A stretch of 64,000 bases of DNA from Sordaria brevicollis. Taxonomy: Eukaryota > Ascomycota > Sordariomycetes > Sordariales > Sordariaceae. The stretch's first letter is position 1. Each line of letters starts with the position of its first letter. The stretch spans positions 496,001-560,000 of the forward strand of contig JAUTDP010000011.1 in the NCBI GenBank assembly GCA_033439795.1, written 5' to 3'. Below the pieces are notes generated by a model. The model was not told the DNA's origin and ran no database searches. It saw only the letters and a program-made list of their open reading frames with translations. Below are positions 1-10,257 of the stretch, piece by piece. A program made the position numbers and the translations under genes.

Positions 1-2160
1 CCGATATTATTATTTCTAATTATAATATATAATTTATTTCGACGTTTTAGAAGACCCTATCTTCAAAATTAAAAGTAAATTTAAAGCCTTCGTCCGTTTT
101 CTACCTATTTATTAATAATTAAATTAAATATATTAACGCCGAAATATAACGTTACTTAAAGATTTATATTAATTAAATTTAAAATAATTAGGTCGATTAA
201 TTATTAATCGCGGAATTTATAAAAAATAATACCGCTTTTAAAATTATAGGAATATCCCCCTTCTTTATTAATTATAATTTTAACCCGTATATAAATATTA
301 AACCGGCTACCCTTTATTTTCCCAAATTATCGAAGGCTTAAGAGGCCGAATTCTTTAAAATTTATAAAATAATAGAGTAATTTAAAATTATTTTCGACTT
401 CGTAATAATTAAAATAAAGTAAATATAATAATATTATAAGGATAATATTAATATTAAGAAATCGGACGCTCCGGTTTATAAATTAAGCGATATAATCCTC
501 TTCGATACCTAAAATTTTAAAACCGGTCGCCCGTACGTTAAATTCACTCCGTTTTTCGAAGGTCCTTTCCTAATCGTTAAAATTAATACCTATTTTATTA
601 TTCTTAAATTATTAATTAATATAAAATACGGACGGACTTTTAATATAAATAAAATAAAGCTTTAATTACTAGTAAGGTTATTAAATTAAATATAATAATA
701 ATAAAATATCCGTACTAATATAAAAAGGATTATACGCTAAATAAATAATAATAAAGATTTTTTTGAATAAAATTTCGTAAAAATTAATAAATATAAAAAG
801 GAAAAGGGTTATTAAATATATTATATTATTTAAACTCCCCTTTATAAATTTAATTAATAATTGCGTATTAATATAATAATATATTTAAAGAAGGTTAAGG
901 AATTTTACGAAAAATATCCCAACGTTTTAATACCGCTAAATTAAACTAAGGTTAAAAAAAAGAGGCTTAAGGAAGAAGTATAGAGGTCGAAAGAATTGAA
1001 AATACCGTCGGAAAAAGGGGATTCGCCGGCGGAGAATATAAAAGCTCCGGCCGAAGAATAAAAGGAGGTAAGGAGGAGGTTACTACGATTAAGAACCGCC
1101 GCGGCTATAAAAACTTTTCGAAATATAATAATATATTTAATAAAAATTTCTATTATTTTATATAATAATAATTAATTATATAATTTCTTTTAATTAGGGG
1201 TAATATTATAAATTTAATTTAATAATTATACGTAATTTAATTATATATTTATACTAAAGTTATAATCACTATTAAAATAATTATAACCTTATTCGGTTAA
1301 CCCGCCGCCGCGGTCGTATAGCGATACGGTCGCGGTCCTAGTCACATAACCACGCGCGCCCTACGCGCGCATGGTCTGTACGCCGTACCCTTATAAGGGC
1401 AGCCACCCGCGTACAACTTCGCTCCCTTTCCTCTTTTCCTTCCTCGTATAATATCGCATATCCTATTCTACCTACCTTAGTCGTATTTACCCGTGATACT
1501 AGCGCCGTTAATAGTTCTAACCTTCTATACCTACGCGGATACTTCCTTTATTAATAATATTCTTTTAAAAAAAATTCCGCTAAATATATTATATTCTTTA
1601 TATACGGATTGATCCTTTAGAAGTCTAAGAAGTAAGACTTTATTATAATTAGTACAATTGAAGTAGAATTTATTAACTTTATCCCTATTACTAAATCCCT
1701 AGTATAGGTAGGCAATATATTCGATAAATTTAGCGTTAATTTAGGATATAGTAAATTTAATAAAATCCTTTATATAAATAGTAATAATATAAAAACTAGG
1801 GTTCTAAATTTAAATACCCTAATAAGAAATAAATATATCGATATTTATGATAAATAATTAATTTAAAAAGTAGATAAAAAGGTATTTATAATCGAATATT
1901 TGCCGGGTAATGAAATATTAATTAATGGTTTTACTAAATTATTAAAATCAGAAAAATATACGAAGTTTATTATATTGTTAAGAATAGTTTAAAAGAAAGT
2001 CCTTTAGGTTTAAAAGTAGGAACGAAGGAAAATACTATAAATGATTATTATTATATAAATATAATAGTATATAGATAGAGATCTAGTAGTCTTTCGGTCT
2101 ATGGGGGTGTATTAGTAGGTTTAATATTTATTGGGTTGTATATTGACTAGTATATTCATT
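1..2160 (+). mobile_element. RIP-degraded Ty3/gypsy (chromovirus-type) retrotransposon, 3' part
   Basis: The block is extremely AT-rich with almost no CA or TG dinucleotides, as RIP leaves. On the plus strand a broken reading frame still resembles the gypsy integrase C-terminus. Around 190-300 there is a relic of the AEF-x-NN...G-x-SPFF-x-N region, and around 480-660 a relic of the GPF-(V/I)-(V/I)-K...FN-x-N-(K/R)-(I/L)-K-L tail. From about 740 to 930 a chromodomain-like stretch follows, with the K-K-(V/A)-K-E-F end still readable. Stops in every frame make it non-functional. From about 1,140 to 2,160 the sequence is non-coding and includes a TTATAAGGGC promoter-like motif near 1,390, so it is probably the 3' LTR. 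I could not fix the LTR ends; the right edge near 2,100-2,160 is where composition returns to normal. The 5' part lies outside the window. Confidence 0.8.
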
Positions 2161-3159
2161 GTGCCTGGTTTGTGCCGTACCTTGCCTTAACTACACTAAA
2201 CTTTTAGACCTCTAGACCTTCCGCCCCTCTCTCTTCTTCTCCCTCCAGATATATTACCAATCTATTGATTTGATCAGCTTGTTGTTGTTGCTGTGCGTAA
2301 CCTTACAAAAATTGCTATGCCGCTGAAAGCCTGAACCATTGATGACCACAGGACCTATGCCAGACATGCCGCACCTTCCCATATGTGCTTCCAACAAGGC
2401 TTGGCACGCCTTTTGAATTCCTCTAGCGAGAACAAATGGAAGACTTCCCCAAAGGAAGTAAGCTATTCCAGGTTGTGACAGCTGAGCCTCAAGCCTCTAA
2501 ATGACCTTAAGCCGTGTTCTATCCTGATGCTCAACAGTAGAGGTAAGCTGTGAAGTTATTCCAACATCGTCGATCCTCTTCATGTTTTCCTATTTGGCTT
2601 TCCATTTTCACTTTGCAACACTTCGGCTCTGAATCTATCATTTCTGGTTGAATCTGGCTATCGACATATCAAGGTACGACGAGCTTTTCTCATACATGAG
2701 TCAGTGTTGTTCTTTCCCTATTCCTTTTCTTGCCCCTTTTCTTCCCCCTTCTATCCTTCTTTCTCCCTTTCCTGGCGCTTCTTTCTTGTTAATCTGACAC
2801 GAGTCCAGAAGCCAAATAGGTGAACAGATGCTCAAGCCATTATTTTCCTGACATCACCATGAATGAGCCTAGATCCTAAATTGGGGATATGACAATCCCC
2901 CTCCGAGAGTCATCAAGGTATGTTCCGGGTTTTGCCCGGACTTCCTCCACTCCATGCTTCCGGATGCCTCGATTCCTATTGCTCTTCCTTGTCCCAGTCG
3001 TTCTTGAACGTCCAGAGAGTTTCCGGTGAGCCAAGAAACTGTATGCTCCATGGCCACTTAGCGCCTAGCCTGTGTAGGTGCCCGATTATGAATTCCACTT
3101 CTATGCCTTGCGACGAAGGAAGTGGATACTATAACCAGGGTTGAAGTCATGGTGTATCT
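2161..3159. other. Intergenic, no gene recognised
   Basis: The base composition is ordinary, in sharp contrast to the AT-rich block on its left. Only short overlapping frames occur and none resembles a known family. It includes pyrimidine-rich runs at about 2,710-2,790. It lies downstream of the minus-strand 2EXR gene and probably holds its 3' untranslated region. Confidence 0.6.
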
Positions 3160-4578
3160 TCAACGGTTGTTCCTTAACTTAGTCGGTTGAAAAGCCCAGC
3201 TAGAGTTAATCTTGAACTGGTACACAAACCCTAGCTTAGGCATCCGTCCGTACCGCGACTTGGAAGCGAGTTCGTGCTTCTCAACATTTTCGGCCCATAA
3301 CCTCTCCAGATGCTCCACATACATCCGGAGTAGCTCATCAGGCTCGTGCTCCCGCAGTCGGCCTTTCCGGGTATTCCACCAATCTTCATTGGGGAATATC
3401 TCGCCATCTTCCAGACGTCGAAAGCCATCCTCGGTAAAGTATGCAGCCGGTCGCTCAAGATGCGGCCCAAGAACATGCATCCGAGACACCATACGTGTCC
3501 CACTCCCACTCCCACGTCGGACATGTCGACTCAGGCCCAACGCTTTAATGTCCAACATGCGACCTCTTCTGTTGAGGTCTCGAAGTAGCTGTACCATGGC
3601 GGGTTTATCTTGAACTGGTACGAAAACATTGTAAGATCCCGGGTCGCGTCTGTCTTGGGCAAACTCCTGGCCCGACGTTCGAGCGTCAAAGATTCCCCAA
3701 TTCCGGACCAGGTTCTGATCGACCTGGAAGGGCCATTGCGCCATTTCGTCAATAGTGAGCATGATCTGATAGTCCTTGGCGTTCTTGAGCACCTCGAGCA
3801 ACGCTTCGAGTTTACCTCCGGGGCGGATGTTTGTTGGCAGATATCCGGGCCGAAGGCCCTTGTAGCCTGGGGGAGGTGACCAACAACGAAAAACCACAAA
3901 CTCGTTCTCGCCGAGTGGCTCTTCAAACGGCATCTTTCCTTGTTTCAACGTAGGATAATGGTAATGTTGCTCAGAATAGTAAAAGCTCGGGATAGCCATG
4001 GTAAGGACACGCGTGGCGGATCTGGACAGCCAACGGAATCGGGGCCCTCGCTCTTGGGTTAGACCCGGACGTCTGGCCTTGTTGTATGCGGAATCGTACT
4101 TTTGCAACGCAAAGGCCCGCGATTCTCGGCATAAATGGGCGAGCGGCAAGGGAGGCCTGCTGCTCATCAAGAGAGCACTCTGACTTTCGTGGGTCTCGGT
4201 AGTCCAGCGAGGCTGGTCATCTTCGCTTGAAAGCCGTTCGGCTTCATCACTGCTCACAGAGTCAGAGCTTGTCGACACTCTACGTTTCTGGGTCCATGTG
4301 GTGATGTTGGCCTGGAAAATGTCGTCTTCAGGCCCGAGCACCTCGCTCCAGATCATGTCGCGAATCTCGCGGGGCAGAGACCAGAACGTGACGCGGCCCT
4401 TTTGGGCTCTCGCTTGTTGTGTGACAAGAGACAGAAGTCTGGCACCGATATCATGGGGCCTTGTAACAGCTGCCGTGAGTTGTTGATCGTTATCGAGTCC
4501 CGCGTGGTGGAGCTGATTTGGGGTCTCGTGGGATTTATCGCCCGGCTCGGGGTTGTTTTCCTTGTGATGGTCGGTCAT
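3160..4578 (-). CDS. 2EXR-domain (F-box-like) hypothetical protein
   Basis: This is a single open frame of 472 residues with an ATG at 4,578. Residues about 64-81 read F-W-S-LP-REIRDMIW-x-EVL, the signature opening of the fungal 2EXR domain (fxxLPxEIRxxIW). It is followed around residues 140-160 by the second conserved element LAHLCRESRAFAL. These proteins are abundant in Sordariomycetes, and no biochemical role is established. The first 60 residues are polar and probably disordered. The rest is charged and aromatic, with no membrane segment or signal peptide. There is no sign of introns or frameshifts. The neighbouring proline-rich gene is on the same strand 1.2 kb upstream, but nothing suggests a shared function. 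Family assignment is fairly secure; molecular function is unknown. Confidence 0.8.
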   Translation of the reverse strand: MTDHHKENNPEPGDKSHETPNQLHHAGLDNDQQLTAAVTRPHDIGARLLSLVTQQARAQKGRVTFWSLPREIRDMIWSEVLGPEDDIFQANITTWTQKRRVSTSSDSVSSDEAERLSSEDDQPRWTTETHESQSALLMSSRPPLPLAHLCRESRAFALQKYDSAYNKARRPGLTQERGPRFRWLSRSATRVLTMAIPSFYYSEQHYHYPTLKQGKMPFEEPLGENEFVVFRCWSPPPGYKGLRPGYLPTNIRPGGKLEALLEVLKNAKDYQIMLTIDEMAQWPFQVDQNLVRNWGIFDARTSGQEFAQDRRDPGSYNVFVPVQDKPAMVQLLRDLNRRGRMLDIKALGLSRHVRRGSGSGTRMVSRMHVLGPHLERPAAYFTEDGFRRLEDGEIFPNEDWWNTRKGRLREHEPDELLRMYVEHLERLWAENVEKHELASKSRYGRMPKLGFVYQFKINSSWAFQPTKLRNNR

Positions 4579-5751
4579 TTTGCGCGGAACATGGAGGCTT
4601 GCGGTTTAAAGGCTAAGGGGTAGTCTGTTGGAAGACAGTGAAGAGTCAGCAAACGCTCTGTAGGGGATTTGGGCCTAGAAGTTGCTGACCTGAAGCGGAG
4701 GAAAAGATTCTTCTGAGATCGATACAACGGCGGAAATGCCGCGGAGTCGTGGCGGCCCTGAAAGGTCGACAAGCTTGAAGGCGAAGGGCTGTCCGTGTCC
4801 AGTGGATTTTGCAATTGGCAAAGATTGTAGGGCGGCTGAGCAACAGGATGGACAACTGCCACTTTGAAGGGTCGAGACAGATGGGGACGCGGCGATACAC
4901 CAGGGTTGATTGAAGAAGACAACGAAGCCCGTGAGGAAGACGCCTCGTCAAAAATTTTTGATGGAAGTAAGAAGATGGCCTACTCGCTGACGGAAAAAAG
5001 AAGGGAGTCGGAGTTACGTGCGCGCCTCCCAAGCAGCGACTCAGAAACGTGCTCTGAAGGCAAGTTTGAAAGACTGCGGCGTGCCCTCCAGACGACTGGC
5101 AGTCTCAGCGCACCCGACAATGAAGCTGTGCGCAAATCCGGATCCTTTTGGAGGTGAGCTTCAAGATTTTTCTCGGACGAGTCTCTAAATGCTGCCGAAC
5201 GAGATCCGGGATTCGAATGAATGGGGTTCGCTTGTCTTCCTGGGAAGGGTGTGATGAGCAGTGTCGTGCACCTTTTGGCGGAGGCTGAATAGCAATAAAA
5301 CAAAACGGCCTCAGTTGGGTTGTGTTGAGTTCAAGAAAAGAGGAGAGTCAGAAACCACCACCTCCAGGGCAGACTAAATACTTGGGTTGGTGAGGGGATG
5401 CCGGTGAATGAACAAGGTTTGGTGAGGAATGTAGGTAGGTAGGTGAATGGAGCTGCCCAGACGGCACGGCCTTGCTACATGGCACCCTTCACGTTCCCAT
5501 CTTCACTCCCGGACACTACTCAATCAATAACTTCCGGACCGAGTTGGACAAGTGAATATACGATCCCATTCACTACTTCGTTCTCAAATTGGCTCCGACG
5601 AGAGACAGCCCAGCAGTGTCCGCCAAAACTCCCGGTCAGGCCATTCATTACCACAGACTCAACACCACAAACCTTGGCTCCACGCAACCAACCAACCCTC
5701 CCCACAGATCCAGAACAACAACAACCCCCAACCCGGGGTGACCCCAACCCA
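4579..5751. other. Intergenic: 2EXR promoter and 3' region of the proline-rich gene
   Basis: Short open frames exist on both strands but look like chance frames with no recognisable domain. The part next to 4,578 should carry the 2EXR promoter and leader. The segment at 5,430-5,450 has a short GTAG tandem run (gtaggtaggtaggtg). Nothing else stands out. Confidence 0.5.
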
Positions 5752-8338
5752 TCAAATCCTCCTCCCATACTGATCAACCCTCACATACCTATAATCACTA
5801 ACCAGCTCCTCCGCATTCCTCCTCCCCTGCGCCGCCATTTCATGATACGCCCTACTCCCATCCAACGCATCCTGACACAGTGTTCTATGCTTGGCCTGTC
5901 CTATGTCCACCGCCGTCTGAATCTCCTGGGGACAAGTAGCAGGGAACATTTCCCTCGGGATTTGCCCTAGCTTCTGCCACCACCCTGCCATTCCACCTCT
6001 TTGGTTCTGTCCATAGAAGCGAAGTGCCGCGTTCAGCCCCTCATATCCCCGATCAGGTTCCCCGGCAGTCTCAAGAGACATGTACTTAACAAACCCCTGC
6101 TCCGTCATGAACGGGGTCTGGCCCACCCCCAACACGCGCATGCTCTCGGGGATTTCTTGCGCTTCGGAGGCCATGAGGTTTGTTAACCAAGAGGGGATGA
6201 ACGGACTGCTCTGCACGGGGGGACCACGTTGAGAGGGCGGGGGGCGAGGACGAGGGATGGGGATGTGATGGATTCCGAAAGCTTGGAGGATGAGGCGGAA
6301 TTCCCAGTCGGCTTTGTCAAGGGGCGAGAGGGCGGCGAGAGGGTTGGGAATACCGGGGATGGAGGGGGTGGAGGACCAGGGGGTTTTGTTGAGTTTCCCT
6401 GGAAGAAGCAGTTAGTATTGCTTTGAAGTTTGAGTATATGAGGAATTCGGATTTTGTCGCGCCGCCGTGATCCTCAAACGCTGTAGCGATGATACCGAAG
6501 AAGACACTCGTCTGTTTGGGATGCAAAACAAGCCATAAGACACCACCAACTTGATGTCTCTGTTGGTTCATCAGGTTCCTTATGTAAAGGAAGTGGGTTG
6601 TTGGATGGTGGTAGGAATCATTCGAGGAAACAAGAGTCGATCAGAAGCAGTCCTGTCATGATCACTCTCGCTCCTGAGAAGCCTTGCCACTTGGCGCACC
6701 ACTTGGCGCTCAGGAGAAGTAAACAACGGAACGCAACGACTTGTATAAACGGTTCTTTACCCCTCCTCCTCCTTCTTCCTCTCTTCTCTCTTGCTTCATT
6801 TTTCCTTCCCCACGTTAACTTCTTCCTTTAGTTAAACACTTGGCCCTGCTTGGCCTTCCATTCCGTCTCCATCTCACAGTTTCATCTTCCCTCTACCTTT
6901 CTGTCCCATTTGCATCTTGTTCATGCATTTTTTTTCTCAACGCGAAAGAGGCAAGGAAAGAATAATACTCACAACTATTATGCTCCAAAGCAAACCCCTG
7001 CACATCCAAAAACTCACTCAGCTTCTCCGGGCTCAGCAGCTTCTGTCCATGTCCGCTGGCTGCCACTCCTCCGCCATTAGCCGGTCTCATCTCGGGCGTT
7101 TGTTGGCTGACCAACATCTCGAAGAACGACTTCATGAGTGCTATGAAGATAAAGTTGGGTGAGCCGTTGGGTTGGAAGAGGGGTGTCCATTTGTCGTAGG
7201 GGACTGGGCTGGGAGAGGAAGATGAAGGGGGAGGGGGAGGACCAGATGGGGGAGGAGGATTGGAGGGAGGAGGAGGGTTAGAAGGGGGTGAGGTAGGTGG
7301 TGGAGGACCGGAGGGAGGAGGAGGAGGAGGGTTGGAGGCTGAGTATGGGGAATAAGTTGAGGACGAAGGTGGAGGACCAGGTGGAGGAGGAGGGAAGGAC
7401 TGTCGGTGTTGCTGCTGCTGTGATTGCTGAGCCTGAGGCGAAGGTTGCGCTTGACCCGAAAAAGACTGAGGTCGAGATGAGGACTGTCCCGAACTCTGAC
7501 TCTGCGTCTGAGCCTGTGGCTGATAAGGGTTATATGGCTTGTACTGCGCCTGAGCTTGTGCCTGGGCCTGCTCTTGAGCTGCCTTCACCTGGGCTTCAGC
7601 TTGTGCCCTGATAGCCTCAAAGTCCGGAGGCTTGTATTGTGCTGCTTGTGCTTGGGCTTGAGCTTGAGCTGCCTTCACCTGAGCCTCAGCCTGAGCCCTA
7701 ATAGCCTCAAAGTCAGGAGGCTTGTACTGCGCCTGAGCCTGTGCCTCCGCTTGAGCTTGAGCTGCCTTGACCTGGGCTTCGGCCTGTGCTCTTAGCGCCT
7801 CATAGTTGGGTGGTGTATACTGATATCCTGTCCCTGTTTGAGACTGAAGCAGAGGCTGAAGCAGATTTGTCGGGTCGAATCCAATGTTCAGAGCCTGGAA
7901 GAGTTCGGGGATGAGGTCAGGTTGTGGTTCCAAGGACCGAGGCTGCGAAGAAGATGAGGCCGACGAGGCCGGCGGGACTTGAGGACGAGGCTCCGGCTCT
8001 CGCTGCGGAACGGGCCGGCGTGTAACCCGTGGCGGCAAAGGAGGACTTTGGTCGGAACTTCGGGATGGAGGTACGTAGCTGTACGGTCTGGATTGCCGCT
8101 CAAGGGCCGGCGGTGGCCCCTCATCTGTTGGCCGTCTTGGAGGCAGGGGAGGAGGAGCGTCGTTGAATGGGGATGATGGTCCCGTACCAGACCCAGGGCT
8201 TGAAACCGGGCTGCTCACCCATCCAGGAGGACGGGGTGGGATAGGCGGTGGCGCGTCGTTGTTCATTGTTGATGGTGGTGATACGGGATCACGGATACTC
8301 GGCAGCGGAGGTTCTTCAGGAGGCAGACCGAAGATCAT
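5752..8338 (-). CDS. Proline-rich / Ala-Gln-repeat protein with a DUF7514-like C-terminal region
   Basis: My model is complement(5752..6398, 6973..8338), giving 670 residues. The intron (574 bp) has donor GTGAGT and acceptor TTCCAG, preceded by a perfect TACTAAC branch site, and the reading phase matches (Asn-Ser, then Trp made across the junction). The first ATG is at 8,338. Residues about 1-170 are rich in PP-x-PPR motifs of the SH3/WW-ligand type. Residues about 173-265 hold three near-identical 30-31-residue units, each opening Y-(T/K)-PP and rich in Ala-Gln. A long polyproline stretch follows. From about residue 379 the sequence DKW-x-PLF...G-x-P, then LLSPEKLSEFLD, resembles the fungal DUF7514 layout (W-x-x-LF...tPeKm-x-xFY); I offer this as tentative. 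It is probably a disordered scaffold or adaptor. Function is unknown. Confidence 0.72.
7543..7818 (-). repeat. Three tandem 90-93-bp coding repeats
   Basis: Three in-frame units within the proline-rich gene start at 7,818, 7,725 and 7,635 on the minus strand. Each encodes Y-(T/K)-PP-(N/D)-(Y/F)-EA-(L/I)-RAQAEAQVKAAQ followed by an Ala/Gln run. Near-identity of units 2 and 3 suggests recent expansion. Confidence 0.85.
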
Positions 8339-9905
8339 GAAGTTCCCAGCCAAGACAAGTGATGTTCGGTCAACCGCCTTCGCTAGATGTTAAAGTTATC
8401 TCTCGATATTGCACTTGCTTGGGACTATGAGGCTGTTATCTTGCCCGGTCTCCCCTTTTTGTCCTCACACGACGTTACAAAACTGCCTGACGCGGGGCAG
8501 CACAAGGCAGCCGAGGCTGAGTCTCTTCACGATAGCATCCATGATGTTCATTGGGCTCACCCACGTGTAGGATTCGGCGGATTGGTCGGTGAGTGGTCAA
8601 GTACTGGTGGTGTCTTCTGCGATGCTGCTCTGATAGCGCCACATTCTCTTCAGCCGCTTCTTTCGGGCATGGTAAGTGGTCTGTTACCTGCCAAGCGGCA
8701 AGGCAGAGGTTTTGTCTAACAAACGATGCTATCGTCGTTATCGTCAACCCATAAATGACTACCCCGGATTTGGTGTTGTGCAGGAAGTTTATTGAAGGGG
8801 CGCAGCTCGTTACGTTTCAACTGGTTGGGGAAATGGTAGACGAGATGCCACTCACTGTTTTCTGGCGGAGTGAGCGCCGAAGGACTTTTTCGTGGGTGCA
8901 AGATGGCCAAAACTTGGAATGCCTTCACTTGAAGGTTCGTGGTTTTCTGTTTGTCCCTCATCTCGCAATACTTTCTTTCCCATGTTTTCACCACGGAACG
9001 GGTTGGTTTGTCCTGGTCTTGACAAATGACAACTGGACTTCCGAATCGTATCTCCAGTCCCTCCTTTCCATCCCAGTGTTTACTCTTGCTTCTTCGTCTT
9101 CACTCTGTTCCGTTTCGACCTTCCGAGATCAACCACGTTCTGCACCATCCTCACCAAACCGCAGCATCGCAGCACCGTAACACCACACCACCACCATAGC
9201 CATCATCTATCACCACCATGCTCGGCCTTCTCTCGCAGATCCTATCTTCCGTCCAATGAGAACAGGGTTAAGCCGTCCATCCCCAATGCGTCCTAGCACA
9301 CCTTTGCATGCCTTCAAGCCTGCATGACTTCCCGAAATCGCTCCCAGTGCCAGTGTCCCTTCAACACGGCGCCATGATACCTTCACAATCATATAGGTAG
9401 ATGAAGCGAGAGAGAGACCTAGCGTAACAAACCCCGTAACAAACGAAAGATTGGGCAGGTCGCTCCCAAACCGTGATTCAGGATTGGGCGAACACAGCGA
9501 GAACGGCCTGGACGGGCTGGACGGGTTGAGACGAAGCGAGACGAAGCAAGGACTGACCAATATTATTGACGCCAAGAGCGTTGCCAAGACTTTGTGATGG
9601 TTGCGTTGATGGGTGATGGGTGGTGTTAAAGGATGCCGGTTTTCCTTCTTTTCCGTATGTCTCTTCTGTCATTCTATCACAGAATTTACTGTCGTGCAAG
9701 CATGTCTCTTCTTGCCGTATCTTCGCCGGTTTCCGAATCATTCCCCGGCTTCGTTTTGGGGTCATTCTTTTTGGGCCGATTTGCGCTGGCAAAAGGTGTG
9801 GTTGAGACCGGGACCAGAATGATCAACCTGAGCGATGAGGGAAAAGAAGACAGTGTAACCGGCCAGATGAAAACAGTGGAAATAGTGCTTAGCTTCCATC
9901 TCCAA
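8339..9905. other. Intergenic, no gene recognised
   Basis: This is the upstream side of the proline-rich gene. It has frames up to about 140 codons on either strand, but none has recognisable domains and they overlap antiparallel. A pyrimidine-rich leader-like stretch lies at about 9,060-9,240. Confidence 0.5.
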
Positions 9906-9907
9906 TA

Positions 9908-10255
9908 CAGTAGACACCCTAGTAAATGCAACTAATCTGGTCCACAATTTTTCTTGCATTTAATGGGCACTTGCATTTATTGGTTTCTAGGTATAGAGTA
10001 TCCTCCCCGTGAAGCAAACCCCCTGTTTCCATAACGGCCTTATCAAACCTCCTGTCAGGGCTGTCAGGGTGGATTTGTCAGGTGTTGGCGGTCCGAAAGC
10101 GCCAATCAAACCCCTAGATAATTGCAAGATGGCCATTACCAGTTGCAATTTGCAGTTAGCAGTTATCACACTGTAAATAATTGCGGTCTGAAAATATCTT
10201 GCATTTTTTGGGGGGTTGCATTTATTGGGGGTTGCAATTACTAGGGTATCTACTG
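9908..10255. mobile_element. Non-autonomous DNA transposon (MITE), pogo/Fot1-like ends
   Basis: The two ends form a 25-bp terminal inverted repeat with two mismatches. The left end (9,908-9,932) begins CAGTAGACACCC; the right end (10,231-10,255) finishes GGGTATCTACTG. The dinucleotide TA flanks both ends (9,906-9,907 and 10,256-10,257), as expected for a Tc1/mariner-superfamily insertion. CAGTA-type ends are typical of the pogo/Fot1 branch. The 348-bp interior has no coding capacity. It carries the subterminal direct repeat TTGCATTTATTGG at 9,971 and 10,216. There is no obvious RIP damage. Confidence 0.85.
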
Positions 10256-10257
10256 TA

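Noticed and set aside
3209..3628. Repeated 13-15-bp match (atcttgaactggtac) near 3,209 and 3,608 within the 2EXR gene
   Set aside because: The copies lie in different reading frames and are short; probably coincidence or a tiny ancient duplication.
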